Positions 1 to 7,884 of a stretch of 52,961 nt of DNA are shown here, piece after piece; positions within the stretch are counted from its first letter, which is position 1; each line of letters begins with the position of its first letter. The position numbers and the translations under genes were made by a program. The stretch spans positions 1 to 52,961 of the IMG/VR virus record IMGVR_UViG_3300021246_000107, one strand, 5' to 3'. This DNA is from a virus. The notes under the pieces were generated by a model. That model did not search any database. It was given only the letters and a program-made list of their open reading frames with translations, and had not been told where the DNA came from.

Positions 1-876
1 TTAAATTGATGCTGCTGCCAAGCGCCTAAACTCTCTTGGTGACCGATATTTCAGCGCGCTGTGCGGATGCTGCTCGTTGTAATGCTCGAAGGCAATCGTC
101 AGATTGCGCAGCGCCGTTTCTCGATCCGGTTTGGGCATATGCGCAACGTAATCACGCTTGATCGTCTTCACGAAGCTCTCTGCCATACCGTTGCTCTGGG
201 GGCTTCGCACCGGTGTAGTTACCGGCTGTAAGCCGATCTGGCGAGCAAACAGACGCGTCTGCTCGGCGATATAAGCCGAGCCGTTATCGCTCAGCCACTG
301 CACCGGTGTGCTTGGCAGTTGATCGCCAAAACGCTTCTCCACGCTTTCCAACATCAAGTCTCGGATGTCATCACCGCTGTAGCCTGTTGGGCTGGCGACC
401 CAGCCGATGGCTTCTCGGTCACAGCAGTCCAGAGCAAAAGTTACACTCAACTTCGCACCATCGTCACAGCGGAACTCGAAGCCGTCCGAGCACCAACGAG
501 TGTCGCTGGTTTGAACGGCGATGCGGCCTTCATGCCGGCGTTGCACGCCAGGTTGCTTGATGCGTCGTTCCAGCAACAGATTGTGGTCGCGCATGACGCG
601 ATAGACCCGCTTTACGTTGATCGGTGGCCGCGACCGGGTTTCACGTTCGCGGCGTAACAAGCCCCAAACGCGGCGGTAGCCATAGCTTGGTAGCTCGCTG
701 ACTTGCTGCTTGATCTCAGCGACCAATTCCGTATCGTTCACGAGCCGAAGTCGCCGTACTTTGGGCGATACCGATTGCTTGATTCGAACCGTTAGTTGCG
801 AGCGCGACACACCGAGACATTTGCTGACCAGTTTCACTGGTCGTCCCCCGGCAACAAGGGTGAGTGCGCAATCCAT
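1..876 (-). CDS. IS3-family transposase OrfB (DDE catalytic domain)
   Basis: This is the catalytic half of the IS3 transposase, which cuts and joins the ends of the element. An HTH_21-like segment ([14 protein letters not shown]) is followed by an integrase core with the DDE residues visible in [18 protein letters not shown] and the final E of [13 protein letters not shown]. The frame stays open upstream to 1056, which fits production as an OrfAB fusion by -1 frameshifting; the start used here is the ATG at 876 just inside the overlap with orfA. The stop codon is at the window edge, so the protein is complete but the element is not. Confidence 0.85.
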   Translation of the reverse strand: MDCALTLVAGGRPVKLVSKCLGVSRSQLTVRIKQSVSPKVRRLRLVNDTELVAEIKQQVSELPSYGYRRVWGLLRRERETRSRPPINVKRVYRVMRDHNLLLERRIKQPGVQRRHEGRIAVQTSDTRWCSDGFEFRCDDGAKLSVTFALDCCDREAIGWVASPTGYSGDDIRDLMLESVEKRFGDQLPSTPVQWLSDNGSAYIAEQTRLFARQIGLQPVTTPVRSPQSNGMAESFVKTIKRDYVAHMPKPDRETALRNLTIAFEHYNEQHPHSALKYRSPREFRRLAAASI

Positions 877-1226
877 TTTCGCGACCGGGCAATCTCCACG
901 GCCTCTTTTAGGACTTCGGCTTCCATCGTCTTCTTGCCCAGCATCCGCTGCAATTCGCGGATCTGCTTGAGCGCATCGGTCAGTTCCGACGCCGGTACAA
1001 CGGCTTCGCCAGCACTGACCGCCGACAGACTTCCGTCCTGGTACAGCTTGCGCCACAGGAACAGCTGATTGGCGTTGATGCCGTTGCGTCGGGCCACCAC
1101 GGACACGCTTTGTCCCGGCTCAAGACTCTCGCGAACCATGGCCAGCTTCTGGTCGGTGCTCCAGCGGCGTCGGCGTTCCTGGCCGAGCAGCTCACCACCC
1201 TTATCGTTGCTGTTAGTCATAAACAT
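834..1226 (-). CDS. IS3-family transposase OrfA (helix-turn-helix)
   Basis: A 130-residue DNA-binding subunit. The N-terminal region ([16 protein letters not shown], then [18 protein letters not shown]) is the HTH_Tnp_1 helix-turn-helix, and the C-terminal segment around residues 85-110 ([24 protein letters not shown] when split over its heptads) is a leucine-zipper-like helix typical of OrfA dimerisation. It overlaps orfB by about 40 bases in the -1 frame, the usual arrangement for programmed frameshifting. Nothing suggests decay, so the element may still be active. Confidence 0.85.
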   Translation of the reverse strand: MFMTNSNDKGGELLGQERRRRWSTDQKLAMVRESLEPGQSVSVVARRNGINANQLFLWRKLYQDGSLSAVSAGEAVVPASELTDALKQIRELQRMLGKKTMEAEVLKEAVEIARSRKWIAHSPLLPGDDQ

Positions 1227-1299
1227 ACCCGTTTGCCTATCCCTTATCGTAAGGGGGAAACGGTGTCCTGTCTTTCATGGGGCTCGTTCAGACACTACT

Positions 1300-1319
1300 G
1301 GCGGCCTTTTTTTGCCGCC
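1300..1319. other. Small hairpin with a T-rich loop next to the IS end
   Basis: GGCGGC and GCCGCC form a 6-bp stem around an eight-base loop CTTTTTTT. It lies between the IS end and the first HEPN-like gene. It could be half of a former terminator split by rearrangement, since phage terminators elsewhere in the window also combine GGCGG stems with T7 runs. No run of T follows the stem on either strand, so it is not called a terminator. Confidence 0.35.
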
Positions 1320-1343
1320 TCTTAAATATAAGAGTTTTTAGTT

Positions 1344-2369
1344 ATGCAAAAGAGAGATGATGCTTTTTCTATTTCAATAAATGATCCGGACTTGGTTGAT
1401 GATTCTGAAATAACAGTAATGGAAAACATTAATGATGTACTGCTTTTGATTTTTAAAAAAGACAGTATTTACAAACTATTAACTGCCGACTCAACTGACC
1501 CACAAAAAACCAAGTCTGATACCGGGCATACATATGAAAAAATAGCAATATTTGGGTCTGCCTCTCTGTATGTTGCCCGGGTATTTCTTCAATTTAAACG
1601 TATCATTGATCAAGTTTTTTCGGACGACTCAATAAAACCAAAGCTTCTAGAGCGGGTTTGGAGTCTGAACGAACAACTTTTGCTCTGTGCACAGTTTGAA
1701 TTAAATATTCGGGAGCAGCTTGATGATGTGATGCGCAGATGCGACACCACGATTGAGCAAAACAAATCCAGCCGCGCTATCCCGCCGCTTGCCAAAGTAA
1801 AAAATTTAGAGAATGATGCGAAATCTTTTCTTCTGACCGGCAAACAATTTTTAATAGATTGCTTCAAACTCATAAGCCTGTTTACTGACTTGCCCTTGGG
1901 TGCAAGAGATGAGGCGCATTTTGATAAGCATATAAAGTGGCTGGAGCAGAATCGCCCCGCTTTAAATAAGCTTTCCTCAATTCTTAGGAATGACCTATCT
2001 TGGATTCGTAGATTGTCAGAGTGCCGAAATGCTATTGAGCACCCTGGGCCTGGTCAGTCACTTACGATAGAAAACACAAAGCTTCACCCTGGTAACAAAT
2101 TTTCACTCCCGACTTGGAGCTACGATCTGACGAATAAAATAGACGTGCACGAATCGTCTATCTCTATTCACCAAGAGCTTGATGCATATCTAAACAATAT
2201 GCTTTATCTGCTTGAGGATATTCTGCTTCTTTGTATTTCCGAAAGCTTACCCAATAATGGGATGTTTTCAATATATCAACACGCTGATGCAGATATAAAG
2301 CCGAACTGCCCCGTAAAGTATTATGCAGGCTTAAGTGTCGAATTTTATTCGAAACTAAAACCTGCCTAA
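1344..2369 (+). CDS. HEPN-like domain protein, function unknown (upstream member of pair)
   Basis: A 341-residue, AT-rich, predominantly helical protein that I cannot assign by name. Residues 228-233 read RNAIEH within LSECRNAIEH, matching the RNxxxH motif of HEPN nucleases and HEPN-like domains, preceded by a long helical stretch (residues 160-225). HEPN proteins are frequent RNA-cleaving effectors of toxin-antitoxin and abortive-infection systems; that role here is inference. No signal peptide or membrane helix is seen. The start at 1344 is the first in-frame ATG, with only a weak AAGAG upstream. The next gene lies 65 bases downstream on the same strand and has the same motif, so the two are likely one functional cassette. 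Confidence 0.7.
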   Translation: MQKRDDAFSISINDPDLVDDSEITVMENINDVLLLIFKKDSIYKLLTADSTDPQKTKSDTGHTYEKIAIFGSASLYVARVFLQFKRIIDQVFSDDSIKPKLLERVWSLNEQLLLCAQFELNIREQLDDVMRRCDTTIEQNKSSRAIPPLAKVKNLENDAKSFLLTGKQFLIDCFKLISLFTDLPLGARDEAHFDKHIKWLEQNRPALNKLSSILRNDLSWIRRLSECRNAIEHPGPGQSLTIENTKLHPGNKFSLPTWSYDLTNKIDVHESSISIHQELDAYLNNMLYLLEDILLLCISESLPNNGMFSIYQHADADIKPNCPVKYYAGLSVEFYSKLKPA

Positions 2370-2434
2370 CGTTTTTTATGGATTGGAATGCAGTTAGGTG
2401 CTTGAGGCTTTACACTACCGCGATGGGTTAATTT

Positions 2435-3670
2435 ATGAAAGTAAAATGGAAGGGAAATAAAAATCTAAAGCCCCAAATATTGATGGATCGGATGGCTGAA
2501 ATCACATCAATAATGCCAGACGGAAGAGTGAGCTTTTCGGCTTTTGAAAAGCATCAGCTTGACGCTGTTCTTTTAACAATGCTTGAATTTCACAAGGAGT
2601 TCAGCTCATCAACTATGAAGACGCTTTTCAACTCAGGTATAGATTATTGCGCAAGGAGAAATGATTTTGCGAAGTCTTCTTTTCTTACCGGCATCAATGA
2701 GGCTGTAGTGAGACACGGTGCAAGACCGGAAAAAACATTCGTTCTTGTTACATCAATTTCGTCCGTCGACGGTTTTGCCAAAAACAATATAGATCTTCAT
2801 AGCTCGACCATCAGATCATGGCCTAGAGGAATGCCTAAGAAATACCTCGCTCGTGAAAAGTTAGAATGGCGGCACGGCGAAGTTCCAATGCCGGAAGAGT
2901 ATTGCCCGATTACTGTAACCGTTAAATCAAAAGATTCGATGGACGCCGCCCATGCTGCGATTTACGATTTGGATTACGTCCGTGGGATTCACGCATTATT
3001 CGTAAATCCACCCTCCGAGTTGAATTTTGGGATTGGTCCCCAAAGGCCGATAAATAAAATAATGCTTGGCGGCATGCATACCCTTCACGACTCAAAAGGG
3101 CGTCTTGCTAAGGAACATATCTATTGGTATGAGCGAAACTATCGAGTAAGACCTCCAGTCCGCTTTTCCAATAAGCCCCAGCTAGCTAAGAATTTGAGTT
3201 ATGTAGAGCAACAAATAAAAATACACGCTAATGGCTACATTATTAAAGATGCGATAATTAGATATGTCAGGGCATATGACGAGTCCGACCGAAACGTGAC
3301 GATTCAAAAAGCTTGGGCTGCTATAGAGTCGATAGTTTGCCCTCATGAAAAAAACGCAGACGCTATAGTCCGTCGTTGCTCCTTTATGTTTGCTGATCGC
3401 CCCTATTACGAGCAGGTATTAGAGCATCTTCGCGAGTACAGAAACCGCAACGTGCACTCGGGGTATGAGGTGGAGGATCTCGACTATCATTGTTATCAGC
3501 TTCAGCAGTTTTTCCGACAAGCCGTATTATTCTACCTTAAGAACGCCTCTGTTTTTTCAGGCCTGCAAGAGGCGAATCAATTTCTTGATCTGCCAAGTAC
3601 TATTGCAGAACTTCAAAAGCTCAAAAGTCACGTGGAAAAAGCAATGAAATACCAACAGCTAGATGGTTGA
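2435..3670 (+). CDS. HEPN/ApeA-like domain protein, function unknown (downstream member of pair)
   Basis: A 411-residue protein with an N-terminal part of unknown fold and a C-terminal helical region (about residues 255-395). The latter contains LREYRNRNVHSGYE, with R336, N337 and H341 forming the RNxxxH motif. Its surroundings (AWAAIESIVCP at about 293-303, then RNRNVHSG) resemble the ApeA-type HEPN domain of known anti-phage proteins. The gene is AT-rich compared with the phage, and is co-directional with the HEPN-like gene before it. The start at 2435 has a poor Shine-Dalgarno sequence. Identity as an effector is inferred; the motif itself is plainly present. Confidence 0.75.
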   Translation: MKVKWKGNKNLKPQILMDRMAEITSIMPDGRVSFSAFEKHQLDAVLLTMLEFHKEFSSSTMKTLFNSGIDYCARRNDFAKSSFLTGINEAVVRHGARPEKTFVLVTSISSVDGFAKNNIDLHSSTIRSWPRGMPKKYLAREKLEWRHGEVPMPEEYCPITVTVKSKDSMDAAHAAIYDLDYVRGIHALFVNPPSELNFGIGPQRPINKIMLGGMHTLHDSKGRLAKEHIYWYERNYRVRPPVRFSNKPQLAKNLSYVEQQIKIHANGYIIKDAIIRYVRAYDESDRNVTIQKAWAAIESIVCPHEKNADAIVRRCSFMFADRPYYEQVLEHLREYRNRNVHSGYEVEDLDYHCYQLQQFFRQAVLFYLKNASVFSGLQEANQFLDLPSTIAELQKLKSHVEKAMKYQQLDG

Positions 3671-3828
3671 AATTTTATCGCAGCGCTCAAACAGAATTAT
3701 TTTTTACGCAATTTTTTTGCATAAAAACATGATTTTTAATATACCCTGGAAACGGTTAAATCACGAATGACTGCTATTGGCCGGTTGTTGCCCGTCACGA
3801 GCGGCAGAAATCGGCCAAAACCGACCTC

Positions 3829-4227
3829 TCAAACAGGTTCATGCGGGCAATCGGCGAGCGCTTGCATTACGTGGCCTAGTTGCACCAATTTCTCTATGGC
3901 AAATGGAACAGTCGTTCCACTGACCGAGAGAGGGGTAAAGGCGAGTATCCGAATGGCGAGCGCTCCCGGCTGATTACTCTCAGAGAAGCTAAGTCGGTAC
4001 CACGACAATATTGACGGTTTCCATGTAACACTCGCCCGGTTAGAAGGGGCAGCAAAGAAAGCTGAAACCCTAGCAATGTGTTCTCGCTTGATCTTGAGAA
4101 AGTAATTGCCGGCAGTCCCTTGTTCAAAAGTCAGATAGAGATCCTCTCCTTTTGTCTGAAGGTAGAGATAAATCGAACGCCACTTACCTTGGTGGCAGGC
4201 GCTGAAAACCGCTGGTGTCCCTAACAT
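3829..4227 (-). CDS. Hypothetical protein, unrecognised
   Basis: About 132 residues with no family that I recognise. The frame remains open upstream to TTG 4245 and ATG 4242, but ATG 4227 has AAGGA seven bases before it and is preferred. The N-terminal half (QGKWRSIYLYLQTKGEDLYL in two strands) looks like a beta-rich small domain; the C-terminal half is less convincing as coding. It is convergent with the HEPN-like pair and separated from it by a non-coding Pseudomonas-like GC-rich stretch (3767-3828). Confidence 0.4.
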   Translation of the reverse strand: MLGTPAVFSACHQGKWRSIYLYLQTKGEDLYLTFEQGTAGNYFLKIKREHIARVSAFFAAPSNRASVTWKPSILSWYRLSFSESNQPGALAIRILAFTPLSVSGTTVPFAIEKLVQLGHVMQALADCPHEPV

Positions 4228-4418
4228 TTTGCATTCCTTCATCAAGACAGTCTGATGAGGTTTAGCTCATGCTTGGCGAGTCTGCATTTGGAGGCTATTT
4301 CTGACCGATTGCTACCTTTCGCGAACGACAGCTTAGGGTCGAGAGCGAACACTCATGACTTTGGGATGGGCTTCCAATCGCCAGCTGCTACGCTGTTCAC
4401 TCCACCAGAGGAACGCCG

Positions 4419-4628
4419 ATGCCCAACTCAGACCTGCTCCCTTCCCTGCTCTCAAAGTTGTACGAAAACCAGCTGGCCCTTGAGGCGTCCATCATGGAGA
4501 TCTCGAACTGGGTCGAGCAGCGTGGCTCCGCTGATGTGGCGGAAAACGTGCGCGGTGCCCTGCACACCATCGACGAGAACGAAGAGTTCATAAAGTTGAC
4601 CCTGGCGGTCCTCATGGCGCCTGACTGA
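4419..4628 (+). CDS. Small conserved-type hypothetical protein
   Basis: A 69-residue acidic, helical protein. ATG 4419 is preceded by GAGG at a good distance, which supports the start. The composition (two amphipathic helices, LLSKLYENQLALEASIMEI and an NVRGALHTIDENEEF segment) suggests a small dimerising or partner-binding protein; no domain is recognisable. It ends 60 bases before the LexA box of the next operon, so it is probably not part of that operon. Confidence 0.6.
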   Translation: MPNSDLLPSLLSKLYENQLALEASIMEISNWVEQRGSADVAENVRGALHTIDENEEFIKLTLAVLMAPD

Positions 4629-4687
4629 TCGTCGGGTAAACCTGCAGTTCGTCGCCTCAAGTATTCCTCTTCACAGAATCTCGAATA

Positions 4688-4703
4688 CTGTATGCGCATA
4701 CAG
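4688..4703. promoter_or_regulatory. LexA (SOS) box of the SRAP operon
   Basis: CTGTATGCGCATACAG is a perfect 16-bp palindrome of the form CTGT-N8-ACAG, the LexA-binding consensus of gamma-proteobacteria. It is 18 bases before the ATG at 4722 and excludes the alternative ATG at 4692, which lies inside the palindrome. The site predicts damage-inducible expression of the two genes that follow. Confidence 0.85.
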
Positions 4704-4721
4704 CATTCGGAATACCTACCC

Positions 4722-5084
4722 ATGGACATCGACGAAGACACCGATTGGTGGCTTGGCAGCCCCACGCCTCTGGAAATGTGCAGACAGCACGCCCTCATGC
4801 TAGAGAACGAGTACCAGGAGCAAAGCCTGCAAATGCGGAAGGCCCGACAGGACATTCAAGGCCTGATCCAGATGCAAGCCGATGCTCTACGCGGCCAGTC
4901 CACGGCCGAGCTCAAGCTGAGGAACGCACAGGCCGAGATTGCCAGGCTTAACTTGAAAGTTTCAGAACTTGGCGGGCAAATTAATAGCCTGCTGATCGTC
5001 AAGAGCCAGAGGGATATCGTTCTCAACCAGAATCAGGAACTGCTACGGCAGATCCGCATGGGGCAAACCACGATCAGCAACTAA
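4722..5084 (+). CDS. SOS-regulated coiled-coil protein
   Basis: About 120 residues. After an acidic, Trp-containing N-terminus (DIDEDTDWWLG) nearly all the rest is a continuous heptad-patterned helix (residues 20-115, rich in Q, E, L and K), so the protein is probably a rod-like coiled coil. No enzyme motif is visible. The start is placed at ATG 4722 because the upstream ATG is inside the LexA box. It is followed 28 bases later by the SRAP peptidase gene, and both are likely to be induced by DNA damage. Function unknown. Confidence 0.7.
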   Translation: MDIDEDTDWWLGSPTPLEMCRQHALMLENEYQEQSLQMRKARQDIQGLIQMQADALRGQSTAELKLRNAQAEIARLNLKVSELGGQINSLLIVKSQRDIVLNQNQELLRQIRMGQTTISN

Positions 5085-5112
5085 CCTGAGTTGAGCCTCA
5101 GAGGTTTTGACC

Positions 5113-5790
5113 ATGTGCGGAAGACTTTCCCAATACAGCGGCATCCACGACTTCGTTGCGGCGCTGAGCATGCCCAATGCCCTGGCGAACTCCGTCGGCG
5201 ATCCGCCGCTGGAGCGCTACAACGTGGCACCGTCCACCCAGGTCGCCCTACTCCACCTACAGGGCGATCTGCTGCATGCCGACCTGGTGCGCTGGGGATG
5301 GCAGCCGCACTGGGCCAAGGATCGTGCCGCGCCGATCAATGCGCGCGTCGAGAAGGTGGCCCACGGCCCATTCTTCCGAGCGATCTGGCCGCACCGAGCA
5401 ATCACGCCCATCGATAACTGGTTTGAATGGGTGGACGAAGGCGGCCCAAAGAAGCAGCCCTACCTGATCCGCCGGCGGGATGGCGCCCCCGTGCTGTGTG
5501 CAGCCATTGGCCAGCTGCCCGACAGTGATGAAGGCCCGGGGGAGCATGACGGGTTCGTGATCATCACGGCCGACAGCGCCGGTGGCATGGTGGACATCCA
5601 CGACCGGCGGCCCGTGGTGTTGACGCCGGACCTGGCCCGGGAATGGTTGGACCCGGCCACGCCCAAGGAGCGCGCCGAGCAGATGGTGCTGCATCAGGGT
5701 GAGCCGGCCGAGGCCTTCGAATGGTTCAAGATCGATGCGGCTGTGGGCAATGTGCGGAACAAAGGGCCGGAGCTGATCAGCCCGATTTAA
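5113..5790 (+). CDS. yedK: SOS response-associated peptidase (SRAP, YedK/HMCES family)
   Basis: SRAP proteins form a thiazolidine cross-link with abasic sites in single-stranded DNA through Cys2 and so protect stalled forks. Counting from ATG 5113 the protein begins MCGR, which gives the obligatory Cys2 after Met removal; the longer frame from TTG 5107 would bury it. Conserved N76 (INAR), E105 (WFEW) and H163 (IHDRRPVVL) are present. Length, about 225 residues, is normal for the family. It is the second gene after the LexA box, in agreement with damage control. Copies are frequent at prophage edges. Confidence 0.93.
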   Translation: MCGRLSQYSGIHDFVAALSMPNALANSVGDPPLERYNVAPSTQVALLHLQGDLLHADLVRWGWQPHWAKDRAAPINARVEKVAHGPFFRAIWPHRAITPIDNWFEWVDEGGPKKQPYLIRRRDGAPVLCAAIGQLPDSDEGPGEHDGFVIITADSAGGMVDIHDRRPVVLTPDLAREWLDPATPKERAEQMVLHQGEPAEAFEWFKIDAAVGNVRNKGPELISPI

Positions 5791-5868
5791 TAGCTCTCAC
5801 CCCGATACTGCAGCAGTATGGGCTGGAGAAGTGCATAGGCCGCGCACTGCGTGGCTCTCAGCGATTCA

Positions 5869-5944
5869 CTGTCTAAAACTCTACCGTCATTTAGCTGGTG
5901 TTTGGGCCAATGAATGCACGTTAGCATTGGGAAGTTTTAGACAG
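5869..5944. repeat. 12-bp perfect inverted repeat with 52-base spacer
   Basis: CTGTCTAAAACT (5869-5880) and AGTTTTAGACAG (5933-5944) are exact inverses, followed by AAAAA. The segment lies in the 196-base gene-free interval between the SRAP gene and the convergent membrane-protein gene. It could be a terminator-like structure with a large loop, or the ends of a small mobile or att-related sequence. The interval holds nothing else that I can recognise. Confidence 0.5.
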
Positions 5945-5986
5945 AAAAATCACTCCACCAACAGCAGTGCATCTGTATGTATTTCA

Positions 5987-6334
5987 TCAGCCATTGCTGA
6001 CCCATTTGTACAAGCGCTTGGCGATAGATAGAAAGTCCCAGGCCATTGCAGAACCCACAGCGGCGCCAGCAAGACCAATCCTGAAAGCCGCCTGCTGCCA
6101 AATATCTGACCTGTCGAAAATCAAATAGGCGAGTCTATAAAAGCCGATTTCATAGTAAGTTTTGTAAGTTACAAAGAAGGCGATCAGGCAGAGCGCCGAA
6201 GACAAACAAAAAACGACGAACCCAAATCTTTTCACCGGACTTTCAAATCTTTTCAAGCTCATACTCGCGGTACCCGCACCTGGAAATCGTGCATTCAACC
6301 AATGACGACCTAAAAAAAGCAAGCGGCTGTACAT
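5987..6334 (-). CDS. Small membrane protein, unknown function
   Basis: About 115 residues. A basic N-terminal segment is followed by two hydrophobic helices, one around residues 40-58 (FGFVVFCLSSALCLIAFFV) and a less hydrophobic one around residues 85-102 (AAFRIGLAGAAVGSAMAW), and a basic C-terminus. ATG 6334 has GGAG ten bases upstream, better placed than the GTG at 6343, which abuts the same sequence. No family is recognised. It stands between the SRAP operon and the phage dam gene and may mark the left edge of phage-derived DNA. Confidence 0.55.
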   Translation of the reverse strand: MYSRLLFLGRHWLNARFPGAGTASMSLKRFESPVKRFGFVVFCLSSALCLIAFFVTYKTYYEIGFYRLAYLIFDRSDIWQQAAFRIGLAGAAVGSAMAWDFLSIAKRLYKWVSNG

Positions 6335-6532
6335 CAAGGTCACTCTCCGGCGTCCTGTCGAGCTCGTAGTGAATTATTCAAAGGCCGCTGGTAATCTTCC
6401 GGCCACGTTCGCCAAACATTGAGGGATGGAGGCGAAAATAGAAGCCCTGGAGCCGCGCACTCTGGGGCTTTAATTTTTGGTGAATGATAATTTTCACGAC
6501 CTCGAATGTAGGTCAGCCCAGGCATTCACCGG

Positions 6533-7300
6533 CTACCAGTTCATGATCACCAGCTCGCCAGTCACAGCGGCCGATCCTTTCCGGGGATTGGCAGTGCTAT
6601 ACCGGATATCCATTGTCTCCAGACGGAACCCTTCAAACACCCGCCGGATATCTGGATGGTCGTTGAGGCTCACCATCACCTTGCCTTGGCAGGACCGCAT
6701 AAACTCGGCCATTCGCTCATACTCATCAAAACCAAACCCAACCCCATACCCTTCCGTCTGCCAATACGGCGGGTCCATATAGTGGAAGGTGTGAGGCCGA
6801 TCGTACTTCTCGGCGCACTTGAGCCATGGCAGGTTTTCAACGTAGGTTCCGGTCAGGCGCTGCCAGGCTTCTGACAGGTTCTCCTCGATCCGGAGCAGGT
6901 TGATAGGTCGTCTGGTGGTACCCGTGCCAAAGGTCTGGCCTGTTGCTTTGGCACCGAAGGCGTGGTGCTGGAGATAGAAGAACCGCGCCGCCCTCTGGAT
7001 ATCCGTCAAGGTTTCCGGAACCGCCATTTTCTGCCATTCGAAAATTTTCCGAGAGCTGAGAGCCCATTTGAACTGGCGCACGAACTCTTCGAGGTGGTGC
7101 TGAACCACGCGATACAGGTTCACCAACTCCCCATTCAGATCGTTGAGTACCTCGACCTTCGCGGGCTGCTCACGTCTGAAGTACAGGGCGGCACCGCCGG
7201 CGAACACCTCGACGTAGCACTCGTGTTCAGGAAACAGCGCCAGCAGGCGTTTCGACAGGCGACGTTTGCCGCCCATCCATGGAACGATAGGGTTTGTCAT
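6533..7300 (-). CDS. dam: DNA adenine methyltransferase (D12 class, Dam-like)
   Basis: Transfers a methyl group from S-adenosylmethionine to adenine N6. Visible motifs are the N-terminal PWMGGKRRL (residues 7-15), motif I VEVFAGGAALYF (30-41) for SAM binding, and the catalytic DPPYW (176-180). At 255 residues it is the size of phage Dam enzymes. ATG 7300 is preceded by AAGGA. It is the last gene of the leftward late operon, after the lysis genes, so it probably acts late to modify progeny DNA against host restriction; the target sequence cannot be read from the protein. Confidence 0.92.
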   Translation of the reverse strand: MTNPIVPWMGGKRRLSKRLLALFPEHECYVEVFAGGAALYFRREQPAKVEVLNDLNGELVNLYRVVQHHLEEFVRQFKWALSSRKIFEWQKMAVPETLTDIQRAARFFYLQHHAFGAKATGQTFGTGTTRRPINLLRIEENLSEAWQRLTGTYVENLPWLKCAEKYDRPHTFHYMDPPYWQTEGYGVGFGFDEYERMAEFMRSCQGKVMVSLNDHPDIRRVFEGFRLETMDIRYSTANPRKGSAAVTGELVIMNW

Positions 7301-7365
7301 TGTGCATTCCTTGCAAATTAAGCGTTTATTGAGACTGTGTTAATTTTCTCGACCACTGGTGTAGG

Positions 7366-7884
7366 TCAGCGAGCGACAGTCCTGACGTACGCCTGGCACG
7401 CCCTCAGGGCTGCTTGATCAGCAATGATTCCGGCGCGGATATCGAAAACAGCTTGTCCAGCAATGGGAGCGAGTTCGACGGTTCCTGCATGATCCAGGCT
7501 GGAGGCGCCGGCGGAGCTGGACAGATTGCCGCCACCGGGAGAACAACTTCCCGCGATGCGCAACCGGCGAGCAGTATCAGCAGCAGCGGTAGCAGCACGG
7601 CGCAGGGTTTCATTTTCAGCGAGGTCATTCGTTTTCTCCTGGGTTGCTTTGGCGTCGAGGTCGGCATTGGCTTGCTCGGCGGCCTGTTGTTTATCGAGTG
7701 CCTGACGGCCCTGCGCGGCGGCGGCATTGCTGATCGTCGTCAGGTCCGCCTGGTGTAGCTCGGCCTGCTTGGCCAGTGCCTTGCCGAAGCGCCAGTCCTG
7801 CACCTGCCAGGTCACACCAGCGGCGCCGGCCATCAGCACCAGGATCAGCACCACCAGACCCACCAACTTCTGCAAGGTCGTCAT
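7366..7884 (-). CDS. Rz-like inner-membrane spanin subunit
   Basis: About 172 residues with an N-terminal hydrophobic anchor (LVGLVVLILVLMAGAAGV, residues 7-24) followed by a long periplasmic coiled coil rich in A, Q and E. This is the topology of i-spanins, which span the periplasm with the o-spanin to fuse inner and outer membranes in the last step of lysis. Its ATG overlaps the endolysin stop (ATGA), so the two are translationally coupled, and the Rz1 gene is nested inside it in a different frame. Confidence 0.85.
   Translation of the reverse strand: MTTLQKLVGLVVLILVLMAGAAGVTWQVQDWRFGKALAKQAELHQADLTTISNAAAAQGRQALDKQQAAEQANADLDAKATQEKTNDLAENETLRRAATAAADTARRLRIAGSCSPGGGNLSSSAGASSLDHAGTVELAPIAGQAVFDIRAGIIADQAALRACQAYVRTVAR
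7404..7628 (-). CDS. Rz1-like outer-membrane spanin lipoprotein, embedded in Rz
   Basis: About 74 residues, entirely inside the Rz gene in another frame. ATG 7628 has a strong AGGAG eight bases before it, which fixes the start within a longer open frame. A signal peptide (VLLPLLLILLAGC) ends in a lipobox with the lipidated Cys at residue 23, and the mature part is proline-rich (CPAPPAPPAW), as in other Rz1 proteins. It partners the Rz protein during lysis. Confidence 0.85.
   Translation of the reverse strand: MTSLKMKPCAVLLPLLLILLAGCASREVVLPVAAICPAPPAPPAWIMQEPSNSLPLLDKLFSISAPESLLIKQP

Larger units (their letters stand above)
1..1290 (-). mobile_element. IS3-family insertion sequence (IS2-like group), cut by window edge
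   Basis: Two overlapping minus-strand frames (orfA, orfB) form the usual IS3 layout. The end nearest orfA is probably at about 1290: read on the minus strand it begins TGAACGAGCCCCATGAAAG, like the TG...CCCC...AGACA ends of IS2-group elements. The other end lies outside the window, because position 1 is already the stop codon of orfB, so neither the second inverted repeat nor the target duplication can be checked. Family assignment is firm, subgroup is inference. Confidence 0.85.

Noticed and set aside
4397-4855. 152-codon minus frame
   Set aside because: It is antisense to the small gene at 4419 and the SOS operon, and runs across the LexA box.
6340-6525. 61-codon minus frame upstream of the small membrane protein
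   Set aside because: No convincing start or composition; the 198 bases between 6334 and 6533 appear non-coding.
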